Under the pieces are notes generated by a model, which made no database searches, was not told the DNA's origin, and was given only the letters and a program-made list of their open reading frames with translations. Of a DNA stretch of 64,000 bases, positions 10,701 through 23,600 are shown piece by piece (position 1 is the stretch's first letter; the number at the start of each line of letters is the position of its first letter). The stretch is from Enoplolaimus lenunculus. Lineage: Eukaryota; Nematoda; Enoplea; Enoplida; Thoracostomopsidae. Where the stretch lies: NCBI GenBank assembly GCA_030248215.1, contig JASANG010003692.1:1-64000 (forward strand), written 5' to 3'. Both the position numbers and the translations under genes were made by a program.

Positions 10701-12274
10701 ACTAGTTTAGTTAATTTAGAAAGTTATTTTAATGCTGATGGATTACCATTAAAGCTTTAATCAAAATCAAGTTAGTTTACGCTTTTGGAGAGTAGAATGA
10801 ATTTTGGCCGTGTAATAAACGTATTTACATTGGAATTCTTTTTCTATGAAACATATACCTAAACATTTTGTCGACTGTGAATGAAATTCTGACTATAACA
10901 AATGAGTTCAAATTAGATTTAGACATCAGATTGTTGCGAAAAAGTTCAAGGTGCATGTGTGTTGCGACAAATCTTTAAGCGGAAATTTCTTGACTGGTAA
11001 TATCGTTCGGTAAGATATTGGCATAATTCATCGCAATTATCCGTCTAAATTTGATAGAAGGACAAACTTCAATCCACATTACTGTCTATTATTTTCCTAC
11101 GCTTGAGCCTAAACCAAATAAACAATGTATGTCTATTTGCCTACCATATGACCTTTATACCTGTTCTACTGAACAATGAGACCTTATTAAAAATCACTAA
11201 GAGTTCTGCTTTGCATAAATGTCAGACTGTTTATATATATATAATATAAATATATATAATATATTTTATATATGTTTTTTTTTTTATATATATATATGTA
11301 TATATATACGTCGATTGCGATGCGGCAGGCTTAAAACGCTCATTTAATCTCAAAAATTGCTAATACAATATTGTGGTAGAATTTACCAAAGAAAAACTGG
11401 TAAGAATAAAAGACAAAGCAGCTTCAAAATATTGCGCCAGATTCTTTCAAATCATTGCCAAAATAACCGTTCGTATATCACCGCAAAAGTTTGCAGACAG
11501 AAACAACGATAAACAGGTGCCGAATGTATTGCAATGTCGAGAAGAACTTTTTAAAAATATTTAAATTCTTGATGAAAAAATTACTAAAATCAAACTTATT
11601 CATAACAGCTGGTCGCCTTGCCAAAGGAGTTTCTTAGAAGGCGTAAGTTGCGAGTAAATTTTTTTGACCTTTAAGAAAACGTTTTGGCTGCTTCTATAAA
11701 GATTATAGGAATACTATTTCTATTTTTGGTGGCCGATGTTTGTCGAAAAATGGTACTATTTTAAGAATTTCCGATTAATTTGGGTTTTCATGACCTCAAT
11801 AGTTCGAGCTAGCGGCCCGCCCACTGCGGTGCTAGAGAGATCAAAAAATTTCATTAGGAGCGTTCGGTAGTTTCACATTTATGCGGGTACAAAAAGTTTC
11901 AGATTTGGTAGCGGGAAAATATTTAGCAAGAGCTTGGCAGAGTGTTTTACCTCGGCAATGGTCGTACATCGATCAACACATGGCTGGTATTAAAATTTTT
12001 AAAGGTAAGTCTTAAAAAATTAATTTTAACCGAAACACTTGCTCCAATGTAAAGCAAAATCTGTGCCATGTAGTGAAACATTTAATTTATGAAGCAAAAT
12101 CAACGTCTGAATGTCGTTGGAAATTCAAATTTTAGCTCTAAAATAAACACTGATCACATAAGGTTTTGTGCAGGAAATTGGATGTGATAGGAGAAAAAAA
12201 TGTGCTAAATATTAGCAGAAATTCAATATTATTGTTTCAATAATGTTTTTTACAATGTTTTAGGCGGCGGGTAT

Positions 12275-12461
12275 TTGGGCCCATGTAAAGATCAGAGGCG
12301 GAACGTTTTTTCTGGGAATAGAATAGAATAAACTTAAGCTTTAGACTAAATTTTCTGCTTGGCTTAGGCTTAGGTTTAGGCTTAGGGATAAACCCATTCT
12401 TAGGCTTTGGCTTAGGCTTAGGCTTAGGCTTACAAATTACCGCCCCTGTTATTTACACTGA
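12275..12461 (+). mobile_element. TTAGGC-bearing element (right-arm mirror of 7284-7470)
   Basis: Same family and boundaries as its mirror. The plus strand shows GGCTTAGGCTTAGGC runs. Confidence 0.75.
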
Positions 12462-14534
12462 CCGGTAGTTGTAAACCCTAGTGGTGTGCTGCCGATAAAT
12501 TTGGGCTTGAAAGGGCCGGAATCGTCTAAAACGATTATTGAAATATTTGTTTTTTGAGGTAGATTGTTACATCGCTCGCCTCGCAAAAATTTTCTGGACA
12601 TGGTTATCGAGTACCAAAATCAAATTTTATCTACATCTCTGTTTCTTGCTGTGCTCCTGACAAACACGTGCGAGCCGAAAATGTACCTACGTTTGCCTAA
12701 AACTTCCATCCAAACCTTAGAAGTGATTTTAAAATATTATTTTGATATTTAAATTTGGACGAGGAAAATTTCAAATAGTCAAATATCGCTCAGGATTTCT
12801 ATCGCAAAAATAATGAACACTGCAGTATTTATAATTAGGTCAGAAACTCTTTGTTTTTAAAGTTATTGATTTTGAAACTACGAATAATTTGTGTCAAAAA
12901 ATATTTTATCTTAATATAAACTAGAGTTATAAAACTGAAGTTTAAATATATATAAATTATTGTAGATTTAAACCAAAACTTACACGTGTCCAACATACTA
13001 ATTGGGCTAAATTGAGGAACGTTTCAGCAGCGAAAAGTTTCTGTGCCAATGTAATGATTTACGACTATAATTTCCGGAAAGACTTACAAATTAAATTCTC
13101 TACGCACGTGCAAGTTTTTAGCTGCAAGATAAAAGCAACTCCAATTTGCACGTGTAAATTTTGTTCAAATAATTGTTTTGCAAAGCGTGCATTCGCAATT
13201 TCTCGCTGCAAATACTTGCACGTAAGAATAGGAGTTTAATTACTTGGTTTTCTGTAATTTCTAACTAAAATTATTGTACCTCACAGTTTGTTTTGCAAAA
13301 ATGTTTCATTTCACACAGTTTGTTTTGCAAAAATGTTTCATTTCACACAATTAGTAAAGTTGACAAAGCTCATGTTTTGGTTACAAACGTTTATTAATTT
13401 CGAATCAAACAGTTTCAAAATTAAATTTTATTTGTAACTTTCTTTATATAAAATTGCAAAAGAATTTTGTTACCACAGAATTGTTTTACTTATAATGCTA
13501 CTTAAAAATTCTCTACCTAGAAACGAAGATATCCGCTAGAGACGCCCTAAGCCTTCAACGCCTTCATAGCTGGCGCTCAGAGCTTGGATAAACTTCCGGG
13601 TACAACTTTTATTCTCGAAAGTTCGACAAGGACGTTTTTTTATTTGGAACCAATTATAGCAAAAGTTTCAACGCTAAATTTTAGATAATTTTTTTATTTG
13701 ACCGACCAAATTTTGTACTGTTTCAAATACTTAAATTGTGGGAAATAGAAAAATTTCGAATGAAAGTTTTGAGGATGAACAACTTCCTTGTATTCAGTTT
13801 GTTAAAATTGCAGCTTATAAAACATGCATAACAATTGTGAAATCAGCAAAATCTTAAATCACCACTGCGACGATGTACAATATAGGAATTGTGTCAAAAA
13901 TAAAACGCTATTTTAAATGGTTTTCGCCATTCTAAAAGTATCGTTTACAACGATTTATTGTATAACTCCGAGTCTTTGGTCATTCGTAATGAATCAAACT
14001 GTTACTCATCTATTTAATTCATAAACATACAAGTATGCGTAAAATAATAAGTCTCGGAATTTTATAACTTATTAGGATGGCGGGACGTCAAATACAAATC
14101 GCGATATTAATTTAATCCAAAGAAGTAACAGTTTAAACCTATTTCTGTATGCGTAAAATCCACATCTGTAAGTGAAACAGTCTTACCTTTTCACCTTTTT
14201 CATCGCGATCACCAGAAGAACCCTAAAGTAACGGCTAAACAGTTTAAACCTATTTGTAGGACACATATTTTGAAATGAGCCAAATCGTTTCACCAGATAG
14301 AGATAGGTTTTCAAACCAGTAAACCACTGTAACTGCGGCTGTCAAAGTTTGTATCAACTAAGCTTGTTTTTCTTTTTATGCTACAAAAATACGAAGAGTG
14401 TAAACCAGGATTCGATTTCGACAAGGTATAAAAGTTCTAAGTCGATTTAAAATATTTTCCGCCTAAAAAACTTAAGTACAGAACTTTTAAAGACTTAAAA
14501 TATCAAAAAAGCTTTCTCATTAATAAATTTCGGT

Positions 14535-14737
14535 GGAATATTTTATTTTCTGGATAGGCTGTAACGTAGTCAGTTTAAGCTTTTAGACTAAATTTTTTTG
14601 GCTTAGGCTCACGCTTAAGCATTAGGCATAGGCTTAGGAATCGGCTGATCCTTACGCTTAGGCTTAGGCGTAGGCTTAGGCTTATAGGAATATGTTTATA
14701 TTGCTGTTCCGTCCCTGTTCAGTACATGAGCCGTATT
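14535..14737 (+). mobile_element. TTAGGC-bearing element (right-arm mirror of 4874-5075)
   Basis: Plus-strand TTAGGC runs followed by TTGCTGTTCCGTCCCTGTTC and the end ACATGAGCC. Confidence 0.7.
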
Positions 14738-16489
14738 TCCTAAATAGCCCTGGTGAGTTATCAATCAGTGTATCTTTAATACCTTTTAGTAAAACTACCT
14801 TGGACAGTTTCAGAACATTACAAACACAACAGTGGAACAATAAAGTGGTCACATAAAATAACTTTAAACACCACTGGCACGAAAAATGATTAAACCAGGA
14901 GTTAACAGTTGTCAGGCAAATTTAAAACTTTTCACCTTTTAACCTAAAGTGATTTTCGGCAACCTTTACCTTTAAATCGGACAAACAATTCTCAACACGT
15001 CGCATTCCGAAATTATACTTATCTATCAGACATCACTTTACTTCAACAATACAGCCATGCATTTGTCGAATCCTCGACTTCTGCGTCTCTGTTCCAAGAT
15101 GTCAAGACTCAAAAAATAGAGACCAAGACCTGCCAAATGCAGAGACTTGCCTAGACCGAGACTCCCGTCCCTGATTCTAAGGCACCTTTATTTGATGTAC
15201 TTAGGAAAAACTGGTTACGTTTAAAAGTATCATGGTCCAAACAAACAATGCAACTTCAGTTATTTAAATCAATTTTTGCAGCATAAATCATCATGAATAA
15301 TTGGCAGCTGCAAATAAATTGTCCCAATAAATTTTCGAACAAAACATGCAGCTGCAACTTCCAGCTGCAAGAAAAGTTCATGCGCAAAGCTTTGCTCGCA
15401 TTTTCTTGACTTGAATACACTTTCGAATGATAGAATTTCTGGCCAATTTAAAGAACAGGCGCGGAAACTGGTCCAGTCACCATCGCTGTTGACTGCGATA
15501 TATGAAACAAATTTGATATTTGGATTTAATTCAATGATCCTTATATATTAAAAAAGTGTGAACTATTAATGGATAATCTAAGTACGATCTACGCTATATT
15601 GCACACGTCTGTGGAAAAACTTTTTCACTTACCGCCTGTGGAATAACGCAAAACAACCTGATGCAAATGTGAGAAGAATTACATAAATAACAGAAACGGA
15701 AAACGGGTATTTAGGAGTAAATCAAGATGTATTTCTTGTCGGCATAATTTAGGTATGCAAATATGCACCAGGCTTTTTAAAACCTTGCCGAAAGAATTTT
15801 TAAAATGTTAAAGAGAAAACATCGGAAGTACCGAAATTTTTATGGTTTTGTACGGATTTCGTAATTTTTATATCAGTTCGAACATTTGCAGCTAGGGTGC
15901 AACCGGAATTCCGGTACCTGTATTCTTCATTAACCGGTTCCGGTAATAAATGCGATATTTTAACTGTCTGAGCGTGTATTGCATTAATATGGACCGGATA
16001 TCCGGATATGTGTCCGAAATGCAATAACTATCCGGATATCTGAATATCCGAAATGCTTTTGTGCAAAAAACTTTTTAGAATAATTTGCATTGTTTCACCG
16101 CTATAGTAGCTGGAGCTGACGAAAAGAAATTCTGCATACAAACCTCAGTCATAATATCGTTTTTCTGTGTGAACGTATCTTACGAATTTAGAGCCGAATT
16201 GTGTTAAATTTTACGCGTCTTGACAAAATGAGTCGTTAGCTATAGTGACATGACGGAAAAGATTCATTGTTTTTACTCCGTCTATAATTGACGCGTTTAT
16301 GGACTGCTTGCTAAACATTTTATTTTTCACATCTTGTTCGATGCTGTAGTTTGGTGTTCGAATGCCTCGTCGTCTGAGTTTGAGACTAATTATAGGTATA
16401 CTTAAGATGGTTCTGTACTTTTGATGACGTACGGCGCCGTCTGTCGTCGTACGGCACTGTGCAGCAAAGCACATGAATTTCTACGTATA

Positions 16490-16944
16490 CTGTAGTGACC
16501 CGAATAAGAGGGTGTTGGGTAATAAGAGGGGACTCCATTTTGAGTTCCATCAATAGGTCAATAGGAGTCGTATCCCTAATAGGAGTCCGTTAGCGGATAG
16601 AGTTTCTAAGTCCTAATTTACAGTTCATGAAGGTCAGTTTTTTCCTAACTGTGCTGCATAAATGACTCCGGGACCAAATAAAATTGAGTTCGAGTCTTTG
16701 AAACGTACTTAAATTTTGAAAGTACATTTCTAAGTATTACCTTACATGATCGCTCAATCTATTGACGCAAGACAAATAAACGTTTAATTCAACGGATAGT
16801 TGCAGTAACGGATATATATCAGTAACGAAGGTTGGCGGAGTGTGGGTTAAAAATAAATAACAGTCCATAACCGAATAACAAGGGGGGTACCCTCGGGAGA
16901 GGCCCAATAAATATCAGTTCCCCCTCATATTTGGGTCACTACAG
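16490..16944 (-). mobile_element. MITE, CTGTAGTGACCC family (right-arm mirror)
   Basis: 455 bp, TA on both sides, mirror of 2666-3121 with very few differences. Confidence 0.85.
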
Positions 16945-17119
16945 TACATGCCATCGCGTAAAAATTCATAAACAAAATTTTGTAAATCGCGGTGTCGTAC
17001 GGCTCGGATGTTGCCGCACGACTGTAGCGCCGCTCTTATCTATTAATACGAATCAAATTTTTCTATCGCTTACAAAATTTATGTGCTAACTGTTGTTAGC
17101 TTATAGTTGTTCCGTTTAA

Positions 17120-17382
17120 CCCCTTCTCCCATTGAGTTGCCTGTAGGCAACTCAGCGCAGTGTATATACGTTGAATAATATATATCGCACCGTGTTTAAC
17201 AATTGCAACACGTATACATAGTACTAAATCACCACAAGACGTCAGAGCCCCCTCGGGCTCGAGCGTCAAGCTCCTATAGCTGAGTGGTAATGGTATACGC
17301 CTCTCACTCCAGTCACTGGAGTTCGAATCCTAGCATAAAAGTAGGTCTCAGGAGAAATAGAAAATATTCATGTGAGAAAGGG
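17120..17382 (+). mobile_element. piggyBac-like MITE with tRNA-like core (mirror of copy B)
   Basis: TTAA at 17116-17119 and 17383-17386. The plus strand reads A box TATAGCTGAGTGG and B box GAGTTCGAATCC near 17275-17335. Confidence 0.8.
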
Positions 17383-17444
17383 TTAAGCGAAAAATTTTCA
17401 GTTTACTATCTTTAAGCGAAAAATTTTCAGTTTACTATCTATAA

Positions 17445-17649
17445 CCCCTTCTCACATTGAGTTGCCTAGCGCAGTGTATACACGTTAAATAATATATATC
17501 GCACCGTGTTTAACAATTGCAACACGTATTCATAGTACTAAATCACCATAAGACGTGAGTGCCCACTCAGGCTCGAGCGTCAAGCTCTTATAGCTGAGTG
17601 GTGATGATATACGCCTTCCACAAATAGAAAATATTCATGTGAGAAAGGG
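17445..17649 (+). mobile_element. piggyBac-like MITE, truncated tRNA core (mirror of copy A)
   Basis: Ends CCCCTTCTCACATTG / CATGTGAGAAAGGG with TTAA at 17650-17653. Only the A-box half of the tRNA-like core remains. Confidence 0.75.
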
Positions 17650-19597
17650 TTAAGCAATAAACAGCTTCGCTCGTTTGATGGAAAAAGAGCTGCTTAACAG
17701 GTTTAGTTTTTATTTTTAAGCAAAAGCTATTCAAAAAGTAATAGTAAACTAGGTGCTCTAAACCAGTCCTCCAACGCAAAAAATACGCAATTCAACTCCG
17801 TGCATCCCTTTTACAAAGTAAAATATATAGTTAGGTCATAAAGAATTAAAATTTAATAAGATTTGCACAAATCTTACTTTTAGCAATGTAATAACCAAAA
17901 GATAATTTCATAAAACTTTAGCATTCTCAGCGTAGATAACACTGTCTAAAACAAAGTTTAAGCCTAAGCTTAAGCAAGAAAATTTGTCAAAAATTTTGGC
18001 CCATTACAGCAGTCTAGTGAGAAAATGGGCACGAGCGTAATCAGCGAGCTGTGTGCGGACGTACACCCCCGTGAGAATTTGTGATAAAGAGATAACGTCC
18101 TCTTTTACCTTCCAATTTTTGCCCCTAGGAAACTTTTTGTGAAGAAATGATAAGGCCCTTAACTTACCTTTCAATTTATCCACTGAGAAAGTGTTTTTGT
18201 AAAAAATGATAAGGTTCCTACGTTACAATTTCCACCCTCACAAAATTTTTTGCGAAAAATCGTGTTTCGAGACATTTACCAGACCGCCCTCAGTCAGCAA
18301 TTTCTGGATCTGCAGCTGAACCGGGGCAAAGCTAAAAGTAACGTGGGCCAATATTTGTACGATTTAGCTTATTATTAGTATATATTTCAATGTGGTTCTT
18401 TCTCCTTGGAACGTAAAACGACTCAATATAATTCAAAGGAAGGGTGACATTCGATAGAATCTTTGTTGCAGTGGTTGTAGCAATTTTTAAATCAAATGAA
18501 CAGCACTATTGAGAAGCAGTTGCATAATAATTATTTTTAAAATTGTACGCTTTGCGATCATACCAATCAGCTTGTGATTCTGGGTAATTAATTCCCTTAG
18601 AGCAAAAAGTGAAAAGCGCTAAAGAAATGACAATTAAGGTTCGAAAACAAAAAAATGCAAAATCGATTTTCGGATATGCGAATAATTTAATATTCGGACA
18701 TTAAACAAGATTTGCCGGATATGAAAAAATATCCGATGCCCAACATTAGGTTATGGCAAAATTTTCAATTTATGCCATACTCCAAAATTTATATCATACG
18801 TTTTTAGCTACTGCTTTGTTTCAGGATTTTGACTTTCTAGGTCTGTTAACAGTTCATACCATTAAAAGAACATTATGTTAAAAATGAATCATTCAACAAG
18901 GATTGATTTTTTGTTTCTAGGTTCCGGTATTCTTTAACTTTTCGGTTGCATTATATTGTAATTCGTGCTGCACCTTGTTTGCAGCATATCTGTAGTTATG
19001 AAAAACTGTGATATATACGTGATTTTTAACTATAATTTCGCTCGGAAAAATACATGGAACTTTCGTTTTTTCTGTGTTAAAATGGTAAGGTCCACAATTT
19101 TTCCCGCAGAATTTTTTGTGATAAATTGGTAAGGTCCCTCAGTACCTTAGAATTTTTCACCCTCAGTAATTTTTTTGGTGATAAAATGATATGGCCCTAC
19201 CTTACAATTTTTGCGTTTCATAACATTTGCCAGCCCGCACCCCGTCAGAAATTTCTGGATCCAACTCTGGGTCTGCCTCTTACTTCGGCAGAAAATCGGT
19301 CTCAAACTCAAGTAGAATTTTAGCCGGAGGTTGCAGCAGTGAACATTATAGCATACTAATTTTGCTAAATATATGCTTGGCGCGTTTCGTTTTCACTTTT
19401 GGCACAATTGTGAGGAAAGAATTACGAAGGTGTTGTAAAACATAAGCGGAAAACCAAACGATTTCAAACAACTTTCCAGGTATTTGCTAAAATGAACAAA
19501 TTATATATCACTTTAACTACATAATTTCGCATCACCTCCGGCTCCGACAATTGTTGTCCTACGGCTCGGGTATTTTTCATCTCCGGTCGCACCCTGC

Positions 19598-20219
19598 GTT
19601 TTTTCATCTAGTTCTGTTCCACTTCAGGATCCTCGCAAAATTTGTTAACCATAAGCTACAATATTATACCAGTAGTTGCACTTTGCTCATCGCAGCAACT
19701 AAGGACTCAGCTGCGTTTGCACTGTGTCACAAACACATTGAAGGTATGTTTGTGCTCTATCTGCTCTAAATGAATCAAAACCTATTAATCTTGCAGTACA
19801 TAAACAAATAGACTCATGCACCAATATATCAGGAGCGGATCGTTTTTTGTGACGCTGCAATAGAGTAAGCTTGAGCTCTAGACTAGGTTTTTTGCTTAGA
19901 CATTGATATAGGCTTTACCTTTACGCTGATACATAGGTTTCAGAATATGACTATACTGCTGTTACAGACCTGATTGATACATGAACCAACACATTCATAA
20001 AAGCGAAACAGACAAAAACTTGCATAATGCATATGCATGAAACAAACAACGGATTCACATGAAAAGCTGTGCAGCATGCGGCGAATTACTTGTCCCTGAA
20101 CGTACTTCAACATGCCAAATTTAATTCCATCAGCAATTTTATTTCAGCGGCTGGCAAATTTTTCATTATTATTACTAATTAACCAAGTTGCCCAAAAATT
20201 TGCAAGTTTTTTTGGTTTT
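19598..20219. other. Intergenic stretch with a degenerate TTAGGC-type element
   Basis: First sequence outside the right arm. A degenerate member of the TTAGGC-bearing family lies at about 19838-19985 (AGGAGCGGATCGTTTTTTGT ... CTGTTACAGACC). Nothing else recognisable; a 72-codon ORF at 19551-19769 straddles the arm boundary and is not credible. Confidence 0.6.
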
Positions 20220-20549
20220 TAACCGCAAGTTTTATTCCTTACGAAGGTTTAAAAATTATGAAAAGCTTGTCGTTATAGGGAGATTTGTTCAGGTTTAATT
20301 CTGATTGCTGACAAATATATCAAAGGCTCTTTACCGCAAGTTTTATTCCTTACGAAGGTTTAAAAATTATGAAAAGCTTGTCGTTATAGGGAGATTTGTT
20401 CAGGTTTAATTCTGATTGCTGACAAATATATCAAAGGCTCTTTACCGCAAGTTTTATTCCTTACGAAGGTTTAAAAATTATGAAAAGCTTGTCGTTATAC
20501 GGAGATTTGTTCTAGTTTAATTCTGATTTCTGACAAATATATCAAAGGT
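20220..20549 (-). repeat. 111-bp tandem repeat, three units, each with a poly(A) signal
   Basis: Units start near 20220, 20331 and 20442 (ACCGCAAGTTTTATTCCTTA) and are nearly identical. Read on the minus strand, each contains AATAAA (complement of 20231-20236, 20342-20347 and 20453-20458). They lie 230-450 bp past the stop codon of the RhoGAP gene and in its sense orientation, so they probably form its 3' UTR and provide three alternative cleavage signals. Confidence 0.8.
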
Positions 20550-20683
20550 CTCAAACCCGAGCCCCATATAGGCTTTGGAAAAAGACTTCTTATGCAAAAG
20601 ACAACGCTAAAGCCTTTGTCTGAGCCTACACCTTTACATAATAATGTTGGAATTGGAAACTGTACAAGAGCCAACAAAAGCGC

Positions 20684-23600
20684 TTAAAACTTCGTTCTGG
20701 TTGCTGGAACAGGGGCAGTATTTTGTATCCGGGCCACTCCCAATCTATTTGCTGGTTCAGGTTTAGCAGTGACAGCATGAGCCGGTAAGGCTTCGTTATC
20801 AGTCGTTGCCGTTGGTTCGAACATTGTTCTTCGATTAGACACGACGCTATGTTGCTGAAGCTGCTCAGTTTCAGTATTCGGTGCAGCTCGCACGCCAGAG
20901 TGATCCAATGAAGACCCAGCAATAACATTAGCCAACTCACCACGATGCCCTAATGGAGTTCCCCCTGCTACCCCAATTCTTGTGAAAGGCTTTGGTTTCA
21001 CAGTTGGCGGATTGGTGACCTTGTCCCTTGGCGACGTAAACCTACTTGCATCATTGTGGCAATCAAACTGGCTAGTTCCAGCGAGCTTTTGAGCTGCAAC
21101 TGCTGTCGAAGGTAGCACCTTTTGACCACCGGGCACGTGCTTCTCCTGAACTCTTGAGCTCGTTCCCATCGCTGTCAAAATGTGATTACTGCTATCCCCT
21201 GTCGGCACCTGGTCATAATAATTGGCTTCATCTTCTTCTGATGCAGCTAATGGCGCTACGGCAGGCATCAACGGGGTAGAAAATCCAATTGGCGGTTGCT
21301 GTTGGGATGGGTTTACCCAACCGGCCGGCCCCTGTCCGCTTGGAAAAGGTGGTGACCCGGTTCGCAATCGTTGCATATCAGCGGTTGCGTGACTCGGGAG
21401 AATTTCAGGCGACGACAGATCATCGTCGCCAGAAATTATTTCGCCGTCAGACGAAACTGGTCCAATAGATCCATGAATTTTCTTAGTACCGGCACCACTG
21501 CTAGGGCAACCATGAACATTCCTGACTTGCTGGGATCCCTTCAAGTAAGCGCCAATCTGGACAGCTTCGTCCCCGATAACCATACCCGTATTAGAGTGCC
21601 GACTTACAGCTGCAGTAGTAGCTTCATCAAATTGTGCCGCAAATTGCTTCAACGGTGAAATATCTCTCCGATAATCATCAGCTTTGTTTGCTTCAAACGT
21701 CGAGACCCCTCTGGTATTACCACTTCTTAAAGGGCGTGTCCCATCATAGCCATCCACCGCCCAGCCTAAATTCCTTTCATTTTCGAACGGATGTTCTCTT
21801 AATAAATCGATATCAGCTCTGCTGTTATCAGCCAATGGCGGCGCTGATGCAACCGATTTACCCACGGCGGGGCCAGAAAAATCCTTGCTCTCAAAAGAAT
21901 TGCCCAATTGATTAGGATGTTCTATGTCGGCACCCTGGCTACTAATTGCACTATCCGTCCCATGTTGTGACCTTGTATAAGACGCCACAGGTGGGGCAGG
22001 TCTCGGAGGCGCAGGAGCGTGCTGTTTCCGATACGTTGCAGGTTGACTGGCTGGCAAATTCGAACGTTTAGGTGCAGTAGTCGCGAACGCTGTATCAAAC
22101 GCACCGCTGAAATGGCAAAATAGATGCGATCCTGTTATTTTCAATGCAAAATTAAGTGGTCCACAGAGCCGTATGCTTTGCAGTGCAGATTGTAGTATAC
22201 CTCTTAATAATACCAATCTATTACTCCCGCAGTCAATAATATTTCCTTAACATTATTCAAAACCTTGTTGGAAAACACACTATCTCCGCATATTTGACAA
22301 TAGGATGGTTGTCGAAAACCCATTATGCTTTCTACATTGTTTTAAATTTGCTAAAACAGCAGAAGTTAAGTATATGGTGATCCAAAAACACAAATTCCAG
22401 TGCACCGGTAGAAACTGTCTGACCGGACAATTTTTCATGATCAAACACTGTCTTCCGAACAACTTTCATCCATAAAATCTGTCACCTTTTGACAAATTCC
22501 GTCCATACCGGCAATATTTGCACGGACAACAATTGTTATGGGGGACAGTATTTGCTGCAGACCGGCAGTCTGAAAGTTATTTCAAACTTACCCAGTCCCA
22601 AGGTTATTCTGCACAACACGAACGATATTATCGCCTTTTGATTCCGCCCATTGTACGGAAGATTGAGCAGCTACGGTGGCAGTCGACAGAGCACGAGCAC
22701 TACCGAAACCACCGCGAAGACTAGCTGTCAAATCGCTTGTAAACGAGATATCTGAAATATTATCAACGGATATTACTATTATCAATGCCATTAATTAACG
22801 TTTACGTTTAAAACGGCTTTAGCACCTATCACCAGTTAGTGATGATACAAAACAGATAACAAAGAAAAGAAGTTAACTTCGTTAGTTTAATAAAATTAAC
22901 ACAATTGTCGCGGAACTATATAGAGCGCAGCTCGCTCAATTGAGTTAAAACACTTTTGGTAAGCTAAATCGCTGAAAACAGTAAAGATAAAGTTGAACCG
23001 TGAGTTTTCACTGCAAAAAATAATAAATAATTTTTGCAGATACAATTCCATACTAGTACAACGACTAGGCATTTTGTTGAGCATCTACTTTTTATGGACA
23101 AAAAGTACTGATTGTGGGTAAATGTCATATGTATTGCCCAAAAACAAAAACCCACCGCGCTACTACACATAGTTCACGTGCAAAGCACTCGCCTAGAACC
23201 GAAATAAAACGTTATAATATAAATTCGAATTAACTTAACCATACAAACAACGTACCTCCAGGAAACAAATTTGTCGCGTTACTGATAAGACATTCAAATA
23301 TTGTTGAATAGCTATGTGAATCGGCCAATATTCTAAAATAATAGTGTGATTGCGCAGCAATATAAAAAATGTTACCTAAAGTTTCTAGACCAAATCTTTT
23401 ACATACAGTTGCAGTCAAAACTATGTGCTCAATTTTAGCGGACAGGCGAAGCAAGTGCGTGCGGCTGTTGTTAACAGTTTTTGCGTGCGTCTGCGCTCGT
23501 GTACGGTTGTGTCCCCATCCGCGCACAGTTGCGCCTGCGGTTGACCTCAAATATTAAAAAGCGGCTAATCACGACAAAAGCAGCGGTTTGGAACACGATC

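Larger units (their letters stand above)
10390..19597 (-). repeat. Right arm of the giant palindrome
   Basis: Reverse complement of 1-9338. Its outer visible end reads CCGGTCGCACCCTG and matches, in reverse, the first bases of the window. All small elements of the left arm are mirrored: the TTAA MITEs at 17120-17382 and 17445-17649, the CTGTAGTGACCC MITE at 16490-16944, and the TTAGGC elements near 14535-14737 and 12275-12461. It lacks the roughly 140-bp segment present at 6144-6286 of the left arm. Confidence 0.97.

Noticed and set aside
12361-12432. TTAGGC runs as true telomere or subtelomere
   Set aside because: Runs are short, degenerate, in both orientations and always inside the same element with other shared sequence.
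20626-22104. Other-frame ORFs over the last RhoGAP exon
   Set aside because: Shadows of the 474-codon terminal exon, whose frame is fixed by splice phase from exon 15.
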